Below, piece after piece: positions 1-7,853 of a stretch of 35,662 nt of DNA. The DNA is taken from NCBI GenBank assembly GCA_019746225.1, contig JAIESE010000067.1:1-35662 (forward strand), read 5' to 3'. The notes beneath the pieces are model-generated. The model searched no databases and was not told the origin of the DNA. It was given only the letters and a program-made list of their open reading frames with translations. Numbering within the stretch: the first letter of the stretch is position 1; each line of letters begins with the position of its first letter. This DNA is from Alphaproteobacteria bacterium. GTDB lineage: Bacteria > Pseudomonadota > Alphaproteobacteria > Paracaedibacterales > VGCI01. Made by a program: the position numbers and the translations under genes.

Positions 1-1378
1 CTGTTACACTATTGGGGTGCGCCTCTTCGACGCGCACATCCACAACCTGTCCAAATAGACGGTCAGACGCGGATACCACGACAGATTGCATATAAGGTGA
101 CCGACCGATAAACTGACCTTCAACGCGTCCCCTTCGATCCAAAAGAACCGGTTGGATGGTTCCAATGGTTCTTTGGTTAAAAGCCAACTGCTGCTCATTG
201 AGCAAATCTTGTAAGGCTTGCAAACGGCTTGACTTCACTTCTTCTGGAACTTGGCTTTCCATTGCTCCAGCTGGCGTTCCTGGCCGAATGCTATACTTGA
301 AGGAGTAGCATTGGGCATAATTAACGCGTCTTACCAATTCGAGTGTATCTTCAAAATCCTTGTCCGTTTCTCCTGGGAATCCAACGATAAAATCGGAAGA
401 AAGGCCAATGTCAGGTCGCACTGCGCGCAAGCGATCAATAATATCAAAATAAGTTTGAGCGGTATGTTTGCGATTCATGGCTTCCAGAATGCGGTCGCTG
501 CCGGACTGAACGGGTAAGTGAAGGAAAGGCATGAGGGCAGGGACATCCCCGTGTGCCTCAATTAAGCTTTGGTCCATATCCCGAGGGTGAGACGTGGTGT
601 AGCGGATGCGCTCAATTCCTAGGTCTGCCAGCTCACGAATCAAACGGGCCAAACCCCACTCCGGTGATTCACTCATGTTCCCTTGTGGAGCTTCTCCATG
701 ATAGGCATTTACATTTTGCCCAAGAAGCGTAATCTCTTTGGCCCCTAAAGACATGAGATGCTTTGCCTCTGTCAATATTTCTGCGCCCGGGCGGGAATAT
801 TCTGCCCCTCTCGTATAAGGAACGACGCAAAATGTGCAAAACTTATCACACCCCTCTTGAATGGATAAAAATGCCGTTGCTCTGGATTCTGCAGTTTGGG
901 GTAAATGGTCAAATTTTGATTCTGCTGGGAAATCAACATCCACGATCCCTAAGCCCTTTTTTTGACCTGGTTTCCTGGCCTTGTCAGCCTCACGGGTTGC
1001 CCTTGCCACCATTTCGGGGAGTCTGTGATAAGTCTGGGGACCAAATACCATATCTACATAGGGAGCTTGGCGTATAATCTCTGACCCTTCTGCTTGAGCC
1101 ACACACCCGCCAACAGCAATCACCGTGTCCTCGCCCCGTTCTCGGCGTTCTTCACGCTTATCCCGGAGTCTGCCTAAATCTGAAAAGACTTTTTGTTCTG
1201 CTTTTTCTCGAATATGACAGGTGTTTAATATCACCATATCAGCATCATCAGGGGTTTCTGTTAATCCATATCCAAGAGGGGCAAGAATATCGGCCATGCG
1301 TTCAGAATCATAAACATTCATCTGACAGCCATAAGTTTTTATGTAGAGTTTCTTTTTCTGATGTGTTTCAAGAGACAT
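1..1378 (-). CDS. miaB: tRNA-2-methylthio-N6-dimethylallyladenosine synthase MiaB (3' end cut by window edge)
   Basis: Radical-SAM methylthiotransferase that adds the 2-methylthio group to i6A37 of tRNAs in the cytoplasm. I translated it by hand from the ATG at 1378 down to base 2: 459 codons with no stop, so the gene runs off the left edge. Family members are about 440-470 residues, so only a short C-terminal tail should be missing. The N-terminal UPF0004 domain has its three cluster cysteines in YGCQMN (C18), NTCHIREKA and GGCVAQ. The radical-SAM motif is CDKFCTFC. The visible C-terminus ([15 protein letters not shown] and beyond) fits the TRAM domain. An in-frame TTG lies three codons upstream, but the ATG gives the usual start [18 protein letters not shown]. 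It is on the same strand as mucR, rimI and tsaB, resembling the alphaproteobacterial tsaB-rimI-(mucR)-(fur)-miaB neighbourhood, here without fur. Confidence 0.95.
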   Translation of the reverse strand, partial: MSLETHQKKKLYIKTYGCQMNVYDSERMADILAPLGYGLTETPDDADMVILNTCHIREKAEQKVFSDLGRLRDKREERRERGEDTVIAVGGCVAQAEGSEIIRQAPYVDMVFGPQTYHRLPEMVARATREADKARKPGQKKGLGIVDVDFPAESKFDHLPQTAESRATAFLSIQEGCDKFCTFCVVPYTRGAEYSRPGAEILTEAKHLMSLGAKEITLLGQNVNAYHGEAPQGNMSESPEWGLARLIRELADLGIERIRYTTSHPRDMDQSLIEAHGDVPALMPFLHLPVQSGSDRILEAMNRKHTAQTYFDIIDRLRAVRPDIGLSSDFIVGFPGETDKDFEDTLELVRRVNYAQCYSFKYSIRPGTPAGAMESQVPEEVKSSRLQALQDLLNEQQLAFNQRTIGTIQPVLLDRRGRVEGQFIGRSPYMQSVVVSASDRLFGQVVDVRVEEAHPNSVT

Positions 1379-1415
1379 GAGGTTCAAGTGCCAAGGTTCA
1401 GGGTTGTAAAAGATT

Positions 1416-1468
1416 GGGGGTCAGAATTCAAAAAACAACATAAGTATATTTTCGAATTTCTGACCCCC
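1416..1468. repeat. Inverted repeat between miaB and mucR
   Basis: A 14-nt arm (GGGGGTCAGAATTC, 1416-1429) faces a 15-nt arm (GAATTTCTGACCCCC, 1454-1468) across a 24-nt AT-rich spacer. The arms differ by one inserted base. The structure lies 39 bp beyond the mucR stop on the mucR strand, so it could end mucR transcription, but no T-run follows it. It could equally be a small mobile palindrome. A second weak hairpin (TTAACC at 1482-1487, GGTTAA at 1494-1499) lies between it and the mucR stop. Confidence 0.5.
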
Positions 1469-1506
1469 CGCCTGTAAGGAGTTAACCTGTTCGGGTTAAA
1501 CTTGCT

Positions 1507-1974
1507 TTATGCAACTTGTGAGATGTTATCAACGCTCTCAACAACCTTTAATTTCTTGCGACGATGACGTGACATTCCCAAACCGCTTGATTTGGCAATT
1601 TCACTACGACGCTTCGCATAGTTTGGTGCAACAACTGGATAATCTGAAGGAAGACCCCAGCGTTCACGATATTGTTCAACAGATAGATTGTATACTGTTT
1701 TCAAGTGGCGCTTTAGCATTTGAAGCTTCTTACCATCTTCAAGACAAACAATGTACTCATCTGTAATTGATTTATTAATAGGAACAGCTGGTTTTGGACG
1801 TGTTGTTAGCCCGCCTTGGACACCATCTGTGCTTAAATTAGACAGTGTGATGAAAATTTGTTGAATCACGGTTGGTAAATCTGTAAGAGCTACTGTGTTA
1901 TTAGATGTATGGGCCGCAACAATCTCAGCAGTTAAACTTAGTAGTTCGAGTCGAATAGGTTGGTGTTCTGACAT
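1507..1974 (-). CDS. mucR: MucR/Ros-family zinc-finger transcriptional regulator
   Basis: 155-residue DNA-binding regulator of the MucR/Ros family, which in alphaproteobacteria controls exopolysaccharide, surface, cell-cycle and virulence genes. The diagnostic C-terminal half is present: YIVCLEDGKKLQMLKRHL, then a segment ending in LPSDYPVVAPNYAKRRSEIA. This is the Ros-type zinc finger (the Cys of IVCLEDG and the His of KRHL) followed by the conserved WGLP.DYP..APNYA..RS block. The first Cys of the classical C-x2-C pair is not obvious, which also occurs in some MucR proteins. The start is supported by AGAGGA about 9 nt upstream. It lies between rimI and miaB, a position MucR genes occupy in several alphaproteobacteria. 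The AT-rich upstream spacer (1975-2253) probably holds its promoter. MucR genes are often self-regulated, but no operator is identified here. Confidence 0.9.
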   Translation of the reverse strand: MSEHQPIRLELLSLTAEIVAAHTSNNTVALTDLPTVIQQIFITLSNLSTDGVQGGLTTRPKPAVPINKSITDEYIVCLEDGKKLQMLKRHLKTVYNLSVEQYRERWGLPSDYPVVAPNYAKRRSEIAKSSGLGMSRHRRKKLKVVESVDNISQVA

Positions 1975-2253
1975 AGTTTGTAAATCCTCTATTTATTATA
2001 GTTCAGTCCTTGATTTTATAAATCTAATAGAGAAAAAGAACAAGTCTTTTTTTCATAAACATTAACTTTTTTAAAAAATAGATGGAAACATTAGGCATTC
2101 AAAGTACTTAGAACGCATATTAATACATATCTTCTATAAAAATCTCATCTACGAAAGAACAATACCCGCTGTAGATCTCAAGCACCAAAGATTTTAGACT
2201 ACAGATAGAAGATTCATTTCTGTTTCATTTCCTCCTAGGGTATAGATTGATTC

Positions 2254-2814
2254 ATGATACATCGCTTCAAAAGGAAGCTTCCCAGCCTGAAGACACTCAA
2301 GCAGAGCAAATCCTTAAGAAAAATTAAGCATCGAATTGAACGACAAGAATTGTTTCACTTCAATCGGCATGCTGTTGCTGGTGGCGTCGCGATTGGGTTG
2401 CTTATTAACTTTCTCCCCTTACCCTTTCAAATGTTTTGGGCAGCCCTTCTTGCCGTTTTCTTTTCGGTAAATCTGCCCATCGCTGTCGCGTTGACTTGGA
2501 TCAATAATCCTTTCACGGCTATTGCCATCAATTACTTTATGTATAAAGTGGGCTTAATGATCTTATCCCAGCCCTCTCAAATCAATTCTTATCCTACATT
2601 TTCATGGCAACAAGAAACCTTCTCCGCTTTCTTCAAAGACTTGATGATCTGGGTAGGTTCCCTTGGAAAACCCTATTTTGTTGGTGTTATGGTGGTATCT
2701 ATTGGAGCAGCCTTACTGGGTTATTGCCTCACCCATATTCTTTGGGGGCTTAAGTCTATCGTCACCACAAAGAAAGTAAAACGTAAGGCATTTGCCTCAA
2801 ATAAAAGAAGGTAG
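2254..2814 (+). CDS. DUF2062 membrane protein
   Basis: 186-residue protein with the DUF2062 pattern: a basic N-terminus, then a hydrophobic segment with the family's G...G...N.LP.P.QM core (VAIGLLINFLPLPFQMFWAA), then TWINNPFTAIAINYFMYKVG, which matches the typical tW..NP.T....Y...Y.iG block. A further hydrophobic segment follows at about residues 142-166, and the tail is strongly basic (KKVKRKAF...NKRR). Probably an inner-membrane protein with 3-4 helices. The family has no settled biochemical function. The start ATG has only a modest ribosome binding site (CCTAGGG region). It is monocistronic and flanked by genes on the opposite strand. Confidence 0.8.
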   Translation: MIHRFKRKLPSLKTLKQSKSLRKIKHRIERQELFHFNRHAVAGGVAIGLLINFLPLPFQMFWAALLAVFFSVNLPIAVALTWINNPFTAIAINYFMYKVGLMILSQPSQINSYPTFSWQQETFSAFFKDLMIWVGSLGKPYFVGVMVVSIGAALLGYCLTHILWGLKSIVTTKKVKRKAFASNKRR

Positions 2815-2880
2815 CCCACGAGAAAAAAGGTTCTTTAATTTCTTTAGTTCCCTTTACGGGGGGTTTCAGTTTTGCCTTCA

Positions 2881-3228
2881 TTATTTGGTCCGTTGAAGGT
2901 CTTCGACTTGCTTAGTGAGTGTTTGCACCTTGATATTTGTATCCTTCAAATCACGCTTGAGCTGCGCTAGCTCCCGCTGGAGGTGATTAATTTCCTGATG
3001 GAGGGGTGTAAATTCTTCTAAATAGATATAGTCTGCGATCTCATTGAGTATGGAGCTAAATTTTTTAATAGGTACATGCAAATACTCTGAAAGTTTTGCA
3101 TCAAACTCCTTTATTTTCTCATCTAAATATATTTCGCTGTGTTTTGGTTTCTCAATCATTGGAGCTGAGGCGTAGACGTGAGTGTTCAAAACCAACATTG
3201 ACAACACAAAGCAGAGTTTCTTGACCAC
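2881..3228 (-). CDS. Small Sec-secreted coiled-coil protein, unknown function
   Basis: 115 residues, not recognised as a named family. The start is a GTG at 3228, chosen because GGGAGAA sits 6-7 nt upstream and the next Met falls inside the signal peptide. The N-terminus VKKLCFVLSMLVLNTHVYASA is a textbook Sec signal peptide with an AxA-like cleavage site. The mature protein is charged. Its last 40 residues (from about LHQEINHLQREL to VEDLQR) have heptad-like spacing of Leu and Val, predicting a coiled coil. It probably acts in the periplasm or outside the cell. The architecture (signal peptide plus C-terminal coiled coil) resembles the product at 5191-5703, though I see no clear sequence identity. 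It lies just downstream of rimI on the same strand but has its own 60-bp spacer. Confidence 0.6.
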   Translation of the reverse strand: MVKKLCFVLSMLVLNTHVYASAPMIEKPKHSEIYLDEKIKEFDAKLSEYLHVPIKKFSSILNEIADYIYLEEFTPLHQEINHLQRELAQLKRDLKDTNIKVQTLTKQVEDLQRTK

Positions 3229-3289
3229 TTGGTTCTCCCAATATCATTGATTGATCCCTTGTCTTTGATTATATGGGGGAACTTATTAA

Positions 3290-3742
3290 TTATTCATTTA
3301 TGTAAGCGAGCACAGCAGCATCAACAGAGGTATGATCTGCGCGTTGATAATAATTTCGACGTGTTCCCACGGTGGTAAACTTAAGGGATTTGTACAAAGC
3401 TATCGCCGCTTCGTTATCCTGGGCAACTTCTAAGAAGATCTTCTGAACCCCGACAGACGTTAAAAAGCCGACCAATTCTTTCAATAAATGCTTTCCGACC
3501 CCTCCTCTTTGAGAAGATGGGCAAACAGCAAATGTGAGGATCTCCCCCTCTTCGCCTAAACCTCTTGCCAAAATGAATCCAACCGGGGTGTGGTTAGGAG
3601 CCATAGCCATCCATCCGCAGGTCGTTTTCTCTTTCAAAAGCTGATCGAAGGTTGCGCGGTCCCAAGCATCCGGAAAGCAGGTGGCATGAATCGCTTCTAA
3701 TTTGCCACCATCTTCTGTCGATAAAGGAACTATAGAGAACAT
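3290..3742 (-). CDS. rimI: Ribosomal protein S18-alanine N-acetyltransferase RimI
   Basis: 150-residue GNAT acetyltransferase of the RimI type, which acetylates the N-terminal Ala of S18. The acetyl-CoA binding motif A is visible in LTFAVCPSSQRGGVGKHLL (the Q/R-x-x-G-x-G signature). The RimI C-terminal block follows (FLEVAQDNEAAIALYKSLKF, then GTRRNYYQ), with the conserved N.aA..LY...GF-type helix and the R..YY strand. Its first 13 nt overlap the end of tsaB, so the two are translationally coupled. The tsaB-rimI pairing is standard in bacteria and supports RimI over a generic GNAT. Confidence 0.9.
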   Translation of the reverse strand: MFSIVPLSTEDGGKLEAIHATCFPDAWDRATFDQLLKEKTTCGWMAMAPNHTPVGFILARGLGEEGEILTFAVCPSSQRGGVGKHLLKELVGFLTSVGVQKIFLEVAQDNEAAIALYKSLKFTTVGTRRNYYQRADHTSVDAAVLAYINE

Positions 3743-4410
3743 AGCTTTTGCATCACAAATTCAGGATTATGTAAATAATAAGGAGCAAGAAGTGCTGGCA
3801 ACTCTTTCGTTATACATAATGTCGGATCTTGACTTGTGGTCAGCTTATGCAAATAAAGATGAATCAAATTATGTGAACTCAACGTCGGAAGGGAGATAAT
3901 TCGTTGCATATCCCTCTTTGTGGCCAATAGCTCTTGAACCTCTTCTTCTGTCTTTATGATAGCAGGAAATAGAGGATTCAACATTTCATCAAACCCTTGC
4001 ACATAAAAGGTATCCCGCTTTGTGGCGATCGTAACAAGATAAGACGCAAGTTGCTCCCTCCAGGCCCCAAAGGCAAGTATCTCAAAAGTTGTCGGGGCAA
4101 AACTTGTGGCTTTCGTGGATAAGAGCAAGCCTTGCGCCGTTGCAAGCCCGAGGCGAATGCCTGTAAATGATCCTGGCCCTCTGGGCGTTGCAACCACATC
4201 AAGCTGTTGAAAATCGATGGATGCTTGGTTTAGCAAATCTTTCATAGAAGGCAACAATTGCGCCGCTTGACTGTGGGAGCCTGTTCCAAAAGGCAAAGAA
4301 AGACTGCGCATAGTCCCACGCGCCCAAACGGATAAGGACGCCTCATCCCCAGATGTATCAAAGGCGAGGATATTTATGGATTGATGCCTGTCTTTAAGTG
4401 ATGTATTCAT
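3730..4410 (-). CDS. tsaB: tRNA threonylcarbamoyladenosine synthesis protein TsaB
   Basis: 226-residue ASKHA-fold protein that partners TsaD and TsaE in forming t6A37 on ANN-decoding tRNAs. Family signatures are present: the N-terminal phosphate-loop strand ILAFDTSGDEASLSVW, the HSQAAQLLPSM segment and the signature GPGSFTGIRLGLATAQGL. The length is typical. The C-terminal half is less conserved, as usual for TsaB, which is catalytically degenerate relative to TsaD. The start ATG at 4410 has no convincing Shine-Dalgarno and no better in-frame alternative. It is divergent from ddpX with 38 bp between the two starts, so their promoters must overlap. rimI follows with a 13-nt overlap. Confidence 0.93.
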   Translation of the reverse strand: MNTSLKDRHQSINILAFDTSGDEASLSVWARGTMRSLSLPFGTGSHSQAAQLLPSMKDLLNQASIDFQQLDVVATPRGPGSFTGIRLGLATAQGLLLSTKATSFAPTTFEILAFGAWREQLASYLVTIATKRDTFYVQGFDEMLNPLFPAIIKTEEEVQELLATKRDMQRIISLPTLSSHNLIHLYLHKLTTSQDPTLCITKELPALLAPYYLHNPEFVMQKLCSL

Positions 4411-4448
4411 AAAAGTATATCTAACGCTTTACTATAGGGAGTGACATC

Positions 4449-5030
4449 ATGCCGCAGAATCGCCCACAACCCCATATGGATCCTGACCAAAATTCGCAAG
4501 GTCTTATCAGTCCCCTTGTTGAAATTACAGAAGCCTCCCATAATATTCTTCTTGAACTGCGTTATGCAACAGAAAACAACGTTACAGGTAAAAGAATTTA
4601 CCATGATCACCGCTGTTTTCTTCACAAAGATGCGCTTGTGTTGTTTGAGAGAGCCCTCATCCTTGCCCAACAACAAGGGTTAACCTTCAAGATTTTTGAT
4701 GCTTATCGCCCGCCAGAGGTGCAACAAGCCTTGTGGGATCATTCACCAGACCCTAATTATGTCACGCCTCCTGAAAAAGGCTCCCCCCACACCCGCGGTA
4801 TTGCCATCGATCTGAACTTGGTGGATGCTAACGGCCAGGAGCTTGATATGGGAACCCCTTTTGATGACTTTACCATACAATCCCATCATGGCGCGGCCGG
4901 CCTGTCCGCGAAAGTCTGTGCCAACCGATATTTACTTCTCGGCATCATGATGAGCGCCGGTTGGGATTTATTTCAAAACGAATGGTGGCATTACCAACTC
5001 TTCAAAGCCCGTGAGTATCCGCTGATATAG
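4449..5030 (+). CDS. ddpX: VanX/DdpX-type D-alanyl-D-alanine dipeptidase
   Basis: 193-residue zinc peptidase of family M15D that hydrolyses the D-Ala-D-Ala dipeptide. The zinc site is complete: H114 and D121 in SPHTRGIAIDLNL, and E178 (catalytic base) with H181 in EWWHY. The transition-state arginine equivalent is R87 in DAYRPP. No signal peptide is present, as in cytoplasmic VanX/DdpX. The start has GGGAG about 6 nt upstream. In vancomycin-resistant Gram-positives VanX removes D-Ala-D-Ala. In Gram-negatives DdpX-type enzymes are thought to recycle D-Ala. No vanH/vanA or dpp transporter genes adjoin it, so recycling or turnover is the likelier role. Confidence 0.9.
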   Translation: MPQNRPQPHMDPDQNSQGLISPLVEITEASHNILLELRYATENNVTGKRIYHDHRCFLHKDALVLFERALILAQQQGLTFKIFDAYRPPEVQQALWDHSPDPNYVTPPEKGSPHTRGIAIDLNLVDANGQELDMGTPFDDFTIQSHHGAAGLSAKVCANRYLLLGIMMSAGWDLFQNEWWHYQLFKAREYPLI

Positions 5031-5064
5031 GGGATGATTGATTCTTTCCCAAGTTAATTCACTT

Positions 5065-5080
5065 CACTCCTCGCAATGAC
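5065..5080 (-). repeat. Copy of a dispersed GTCATTGCGAGGAG repeat
   Basis: On the minus strand this reads GTCATTGCGAGGAGTG. The 14-nt core recurs on the plus strand at 23809-23822. Both copies are intergenic. From memory, a very similar motif is a common dispersed repeat in alphaproteobacterial endosymbiont genomes. The evidence here is only the two matching copies. Confidence 0.45.
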
Positions 5081-5190
5081 TTCATTGTTTAATACCCACC
5101 TATTATATCTAAAATATTGATTTATTAGATAAGTCTTAACCAATCTTCTATTAAAATATAAAAGATAATTTAATATTTACTAGGAGAATT

Positions 5191-5703
5191 ATGATGAAAA
5201 AGACCTCTATTGCTCTATTTTGTTCAACATTTATATTCGCGAATTCTACCAAGGCTGAATATTCACGAGATCTTGCCACAGACGTAGTTCATGGCTGGGG
5301 TGCTTTTTGTGCTGAGCTGAACAAAGATTTACCTAATGGTGCAAAAACACCTAACACCATTTATTGTGATTTATCCGATAGCGCTGCGTTGCAACATGGA
5401 AAAAATATGCTTTCATCAACGGATGTGTCAGATCTTTATAAAGCTGGATACGGGCAAGCTAGCGGGGTGATCTTTCATAAGAATGCACAGCAGAATCCTT
5501 TTAACTGGGTATTTGAGCAATTTGCTGAGAAATTTAAAAACTTACAAAAACAGATTGATGATGGTAAAGCCGAACATAAAAAGCAAATTGAAGTTCTAAC
5601 GAATAAGATAGAAATGCTTACAACAACAGTTACCAATCTCAATGCAGCTATGAAAGATAATAAGACTCTTCAAACAGCACAAAAATTTGGTGGGAAGAAA
5701 TAG
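5191..5703 (+). CDS. Sec-secreted protein with C-terminal coiled coil, unknown function
   Basis: 170 residues, not recognised. The N-terminus MMKKTSIALFCSTFIFANS followed by TKAE is a clear Sec signal peptide, with cleavage likely after TKA. The mature part has two Cys about 22 residues apart (GAFCAEL and TIYCDLS) that could form a disulfide. From about residue 115 to the end a heptad-like segment (FKNLQKQIDD through KIEMLTTTVTNL) predicts a coiled coil. A strong TAGGAG lies 4 nt before the first ATG and 7 nt before the second, so initiation at 5194 is equally possible. A perfect terminator hairpin follows, so it is probably a single-gene transcript. It likely localises to the periplasm, cell surface or exterior. 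Confidence 0.7.
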   Translation: MMKKTSIALFCSTFIFANSTKAEYSRDLATDVVHGWGAFCAELNKDLPNGAKTPNTIYCDLSDSAALQHGKNMLSSTDVSDLYKAGYGQASGVIFHKNAQQNPFNWVFEQFAEKFKNLQKQIDDGKAEHKKQIEVLTNKIEMLTTTVTNLNAAMKDNKTLQTAQKFGGKK

Positions 5704-5740
5704 AGTTCAGTACTCACAGCTGGCTCACTCTAAACTTTTG

Positions 5741-5769
5741 AAAGGCATGGCTTCCCCGCCATGCCTTTT
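5741..5769. terminator. Bidirectional Rho-independent terminator
   Basis: Perfect 11-bp stem AAAGGCATGGC (5741-5751) with GCCATGCCTTT (5758-5768) around a 6-nt loop. It ends in TTTT on the plus strand and has A-rich flanks that give Ts on the minus strand. It lies between the convergent 5191-5703 gene and the secretin gene and should serve both. Confidence 0.85.
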
Positions 5770-5770
5770 A

Positions 5771-7432
5771 TCATTCCCTCCGCATTGGCCTTGGGTCCTC
5801 AAAATAGTCCTCATACAACCGTTCATCCGCGGCATCGAGGGGAGGCGCATCCTCAATAATGCTGGCCCGGAGGAGGATCACAAGTTCGACAACCTCATCC
5901 CCATCCGCTGAAGACGTAAACAATTGACCAATCACCGGCAAATCCCCAGCCACAGGCATTTTTTCAGTCCCATTCGTTGTCCTGGCCTCCATTAATCCAC
6001 CCAAAACCGCAATCTCCCCTGATTTGAGGCGCAAAACTGAGTCAATTTCACGCACTTCCACCACAGGAATGAGGGAAGGCTTGGGTTGTGGCCCCCCGTA
6101 TGACTTTGCATTGGCAAAAGCGATTTCAACGGCGGGATCGCTGACCGAATGAGTTAGCCTTGAAATAGTTGGGCGCAAAGACAGGATAATGTCTCCGGCT
6201 TCCTGGTCGATGGAGGGCTGCACAGACAGCACAAGCCCAATGGGAACCGTTTGAATATCACTAGATACATTAATACTCTCTCGATTTACGGACAGATTAA
6301 GTTGTTTGTCATAGTTTAGGCGAAAATAGACTTGGTTTTGGGCCACTTTTAAAATGGCTGTTTGGTTATTCATCACGGTCAGTCGCGGGCTGGATAAGGT
6401 CCGAGACGCCCCAAATTCTTCAATGGCCTTGAGTAGCCCAGAGAAGGTTTTGCCCTGCAAGCCAAAGGATAGCATATCTGTTTGAGCACTTGTGGGGTCC
6501 ATAAAGCGTCCTCTTTGGGCCAAATCCCCCAGAGCCAAGTCACTGTGGAATGCCCCGCCTGCCAACTTTTGCCAATTGATACCGCATTTATATTGATCCT
6601 TCAGGCTCACCTCGATCACTTTGGCTTCGATGAGAACTTGGGAAGAAACACCCGCTCGCAAATTATTTAAGTACTCCGCCACAAGGCGATGTTGACGCCC
6701 CGTTCCATAAACCGAAACTACACCCGCTTGCCGATGGAGACTATAGCTTGCGCCCTCTTTTTCGGTCGAATAGGCACTTAAAATCGTTTTTAAATTCGCG
6801 TCGAGCTCTGTCCAAAAGTCACTATTTCCTTTTCCTGAGATCGTACTGTTTGAGCCATTATCTGCAGATGACTTGGTGTCCTTGATGCTCGAGAAAACGT
6901 CTGTTGCAATTGAAATGCGATTTTCTGCAAGTCGAGCAAGATTCAGAAAATTGAGATTGTAATTCATGGCATAGGGCGTATCGACTTCTATTCGAATCGA
7001 CGGGCCAGAGATTTTGTACCTCAAATCCGTAACTTCACAGATATCGTCCATAACGTCAATGAAAGGGCGATTGTTTGCGGAGAACTGCAAGCGCTCCGTT
7101 ACCTTTGAGTCCATCGCCAAGCCAACTTCAGCTTGCCGCGCCAGTTCAACAAAAGCATCTTTTAAGGGGACTTCCTCCGTTATAGTTATGGAGACACGCT
7201 TTTTAAAGGCTGGGTGAGGAGCAGGAGCTGGTTTTTTTTTCGGTTTTAAATATGCCCTTGGGGGTGGGCGACTGTTTTCAGGTATACTTTTGAGCGATTG
7301 GATATGAGAGCGATCGAGAATTTCATGGGGAGGATCAGAGGTTGTACGGCAAGAGATCAAAGATAAAAGGAGAAGACAGACCAACAAGACTTCTTGGAAG
7401 GTATTCTCGAAACCTTGGGACTTTTTCTTCAT
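5771..7432 (-). CDS. Secretin lipoprotein of the MshL/PilQ/GspD superfamily
   Basis: Outer-membrane secretin, 553 residues from the ATG at 7432. That start is preferred over an in-frame GTG at 7453 because AAGGGG precedes it at normal spacing. The N-terminus is hydrophobic and ends in a lipobox (LLLLSLISC), so it is probably lipidated. Next come a Pro/Lys-rich linker and an STN-like short domain (VPLKDAFVELARQAEVGLAM). The C-terminal secretin domain runs from about QVLIEAKVIEVSLKDQY through SSPRLTVMNNQTAILKV and GEIAVLGGLM to LPVIGQLF, all hallmark segments. The lipobox and single STN domain fit MSHA-type MshL best. No assembly ATPase or platform gene is adjacent. The only partner in the window is the prepilin-like protein at 28846-29601. 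Confidence 0.85.
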   Translation of the reverse strand: MKKKSQGFENTFQEVLLVCLLLLSLISCRTTSDPPHEILDRSHIQSLKSIPENSRPPPRAYLKPKKKPAPAPHPAFKKRVSITITEEVPLKDAFVELARQAEVGLAMDSKVTERLQFSANNRPFIDVMDDICEVTDLRYKISGPSIRIEVDTPYAMNYNLNFLNLARLAENRISIATDVFSSIKDTKSSADNGSNSTISGKGNSDFWTELDANLKTILSAYSTEKEGASYSLHRQAGVVSVYGTGRQHRLVAEYLNNLRAGVSSQVLIEAKVIEVSLKDQYKCGINWQKLAGGAFHSDLALGDLAQRGRFMDPTSAQTDMLSFGLQGKTFSGLLKAIEEFGASRTLSSPRLTVMNNQTAILKVAQNQVYFRLNYDKQLNLSVNRESINVSSDIQTVPIGLVLSVQPSIDQEAGDIILSLRPTISRLTHSVSDPAVEIAFANAKSYGGPQPKPSLIPVVEVREIDSVLRLKSGEIAVLGGLMEARTTNGTEKMPVAGDLPVIGQLFTSSADGDEVVELVILLRASIIEDAPPLDAADERLYEDYFEDPRPMRRE

Positions 7433-7506
7433 GTCTACCCCTTGCTTGCCCACATATCGAGTTGTAAATATTCAACCTATGCGAGTGTGAGTTAAGCAAG
7501 ACTATA

Positions 7507-7541
7507 AAAAATCCGCCGTTGATAATCAAGGGCGGATTTTG
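7507..7541 (-). terminator. Rho-independent terminator of the TraD-like gene
   Basis: Arms AAAATCCGCC (7508-7517) and GGCGGATTTT (7531-7540), with an inner complementary segment (TTGA/TCAA) extending the stem. On the minus strand the hairpin is followed by a T-run, right after the stop of the gene that ends at 7560. It also separates that gene from the secretin gene downstream. Confidence 0.8.
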
Positions 7542-7559
7542 AATACGTATAAGACTTTG

Positions 7560-7826
7560 TTAAATAAATTTCTTTTTACCTCTCCCAGGTCTCAAGATTT
7601 TAGAACCTTCGGTTTGCCATGTTGAAATTCGCTTGTCATTCTGATTAAAAGCTCTCACAGCTTCTAATACAGCACCAGCGAGTACTTCGTCCGACATCTT
7701 ATTAGCCCCACATCGATTTAATATCGTTGTGATTTGATTTTTTCTTTTTTCTTCAAGCTTTTTTTTGCGGGATTGCAACTTATTAATTTGACTGTCAATT
7801 GTTTTAAGACGTTCACTTGTTGCCAT
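7560..7826 (-). CDS. Small basic protein resembling Ti-type conjugal transfer TraD
   Basis: 88 residues from the ATG at 7826, which has a strong AAAGGAAG upstream. The longer in-frame extension to 7925 runs through low-complexity repeat DNA and is rejected. The N-terminal half is a Lys-rich coiled coil (LKTIDSQINKLQSRKKKLEE). A short helix follows (MSDEVLAGAVLEAV), then a tail rich in Gly, Arg and Lys that ends in KKKFI. The layout of coiled coil, small G-A-rich segment with L-x-G-A-x-L, and basic tail is reminiscent of the small TraD/TraC proteins of Ti-type and Rickettsiales transfer regions. I judge this from memory and it could be a coincidental basic coiled coil. No relaxase or other tra gene is nearby. 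It has its own terminator and a duplicated upstream motif. Confidence 0.5.
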   Translation of the reverse strand: MATSERLKTIDSQINKLQSRKKKLEEKRKNQITTILNRCGANKMSDEVLAGAVLEAVRAFNQNDKRISTWQTEGSKILRPGRGKKKFI

Positions 7827-7853
7827 TTTTCTTCCTTTCCTAATAAATAAATA

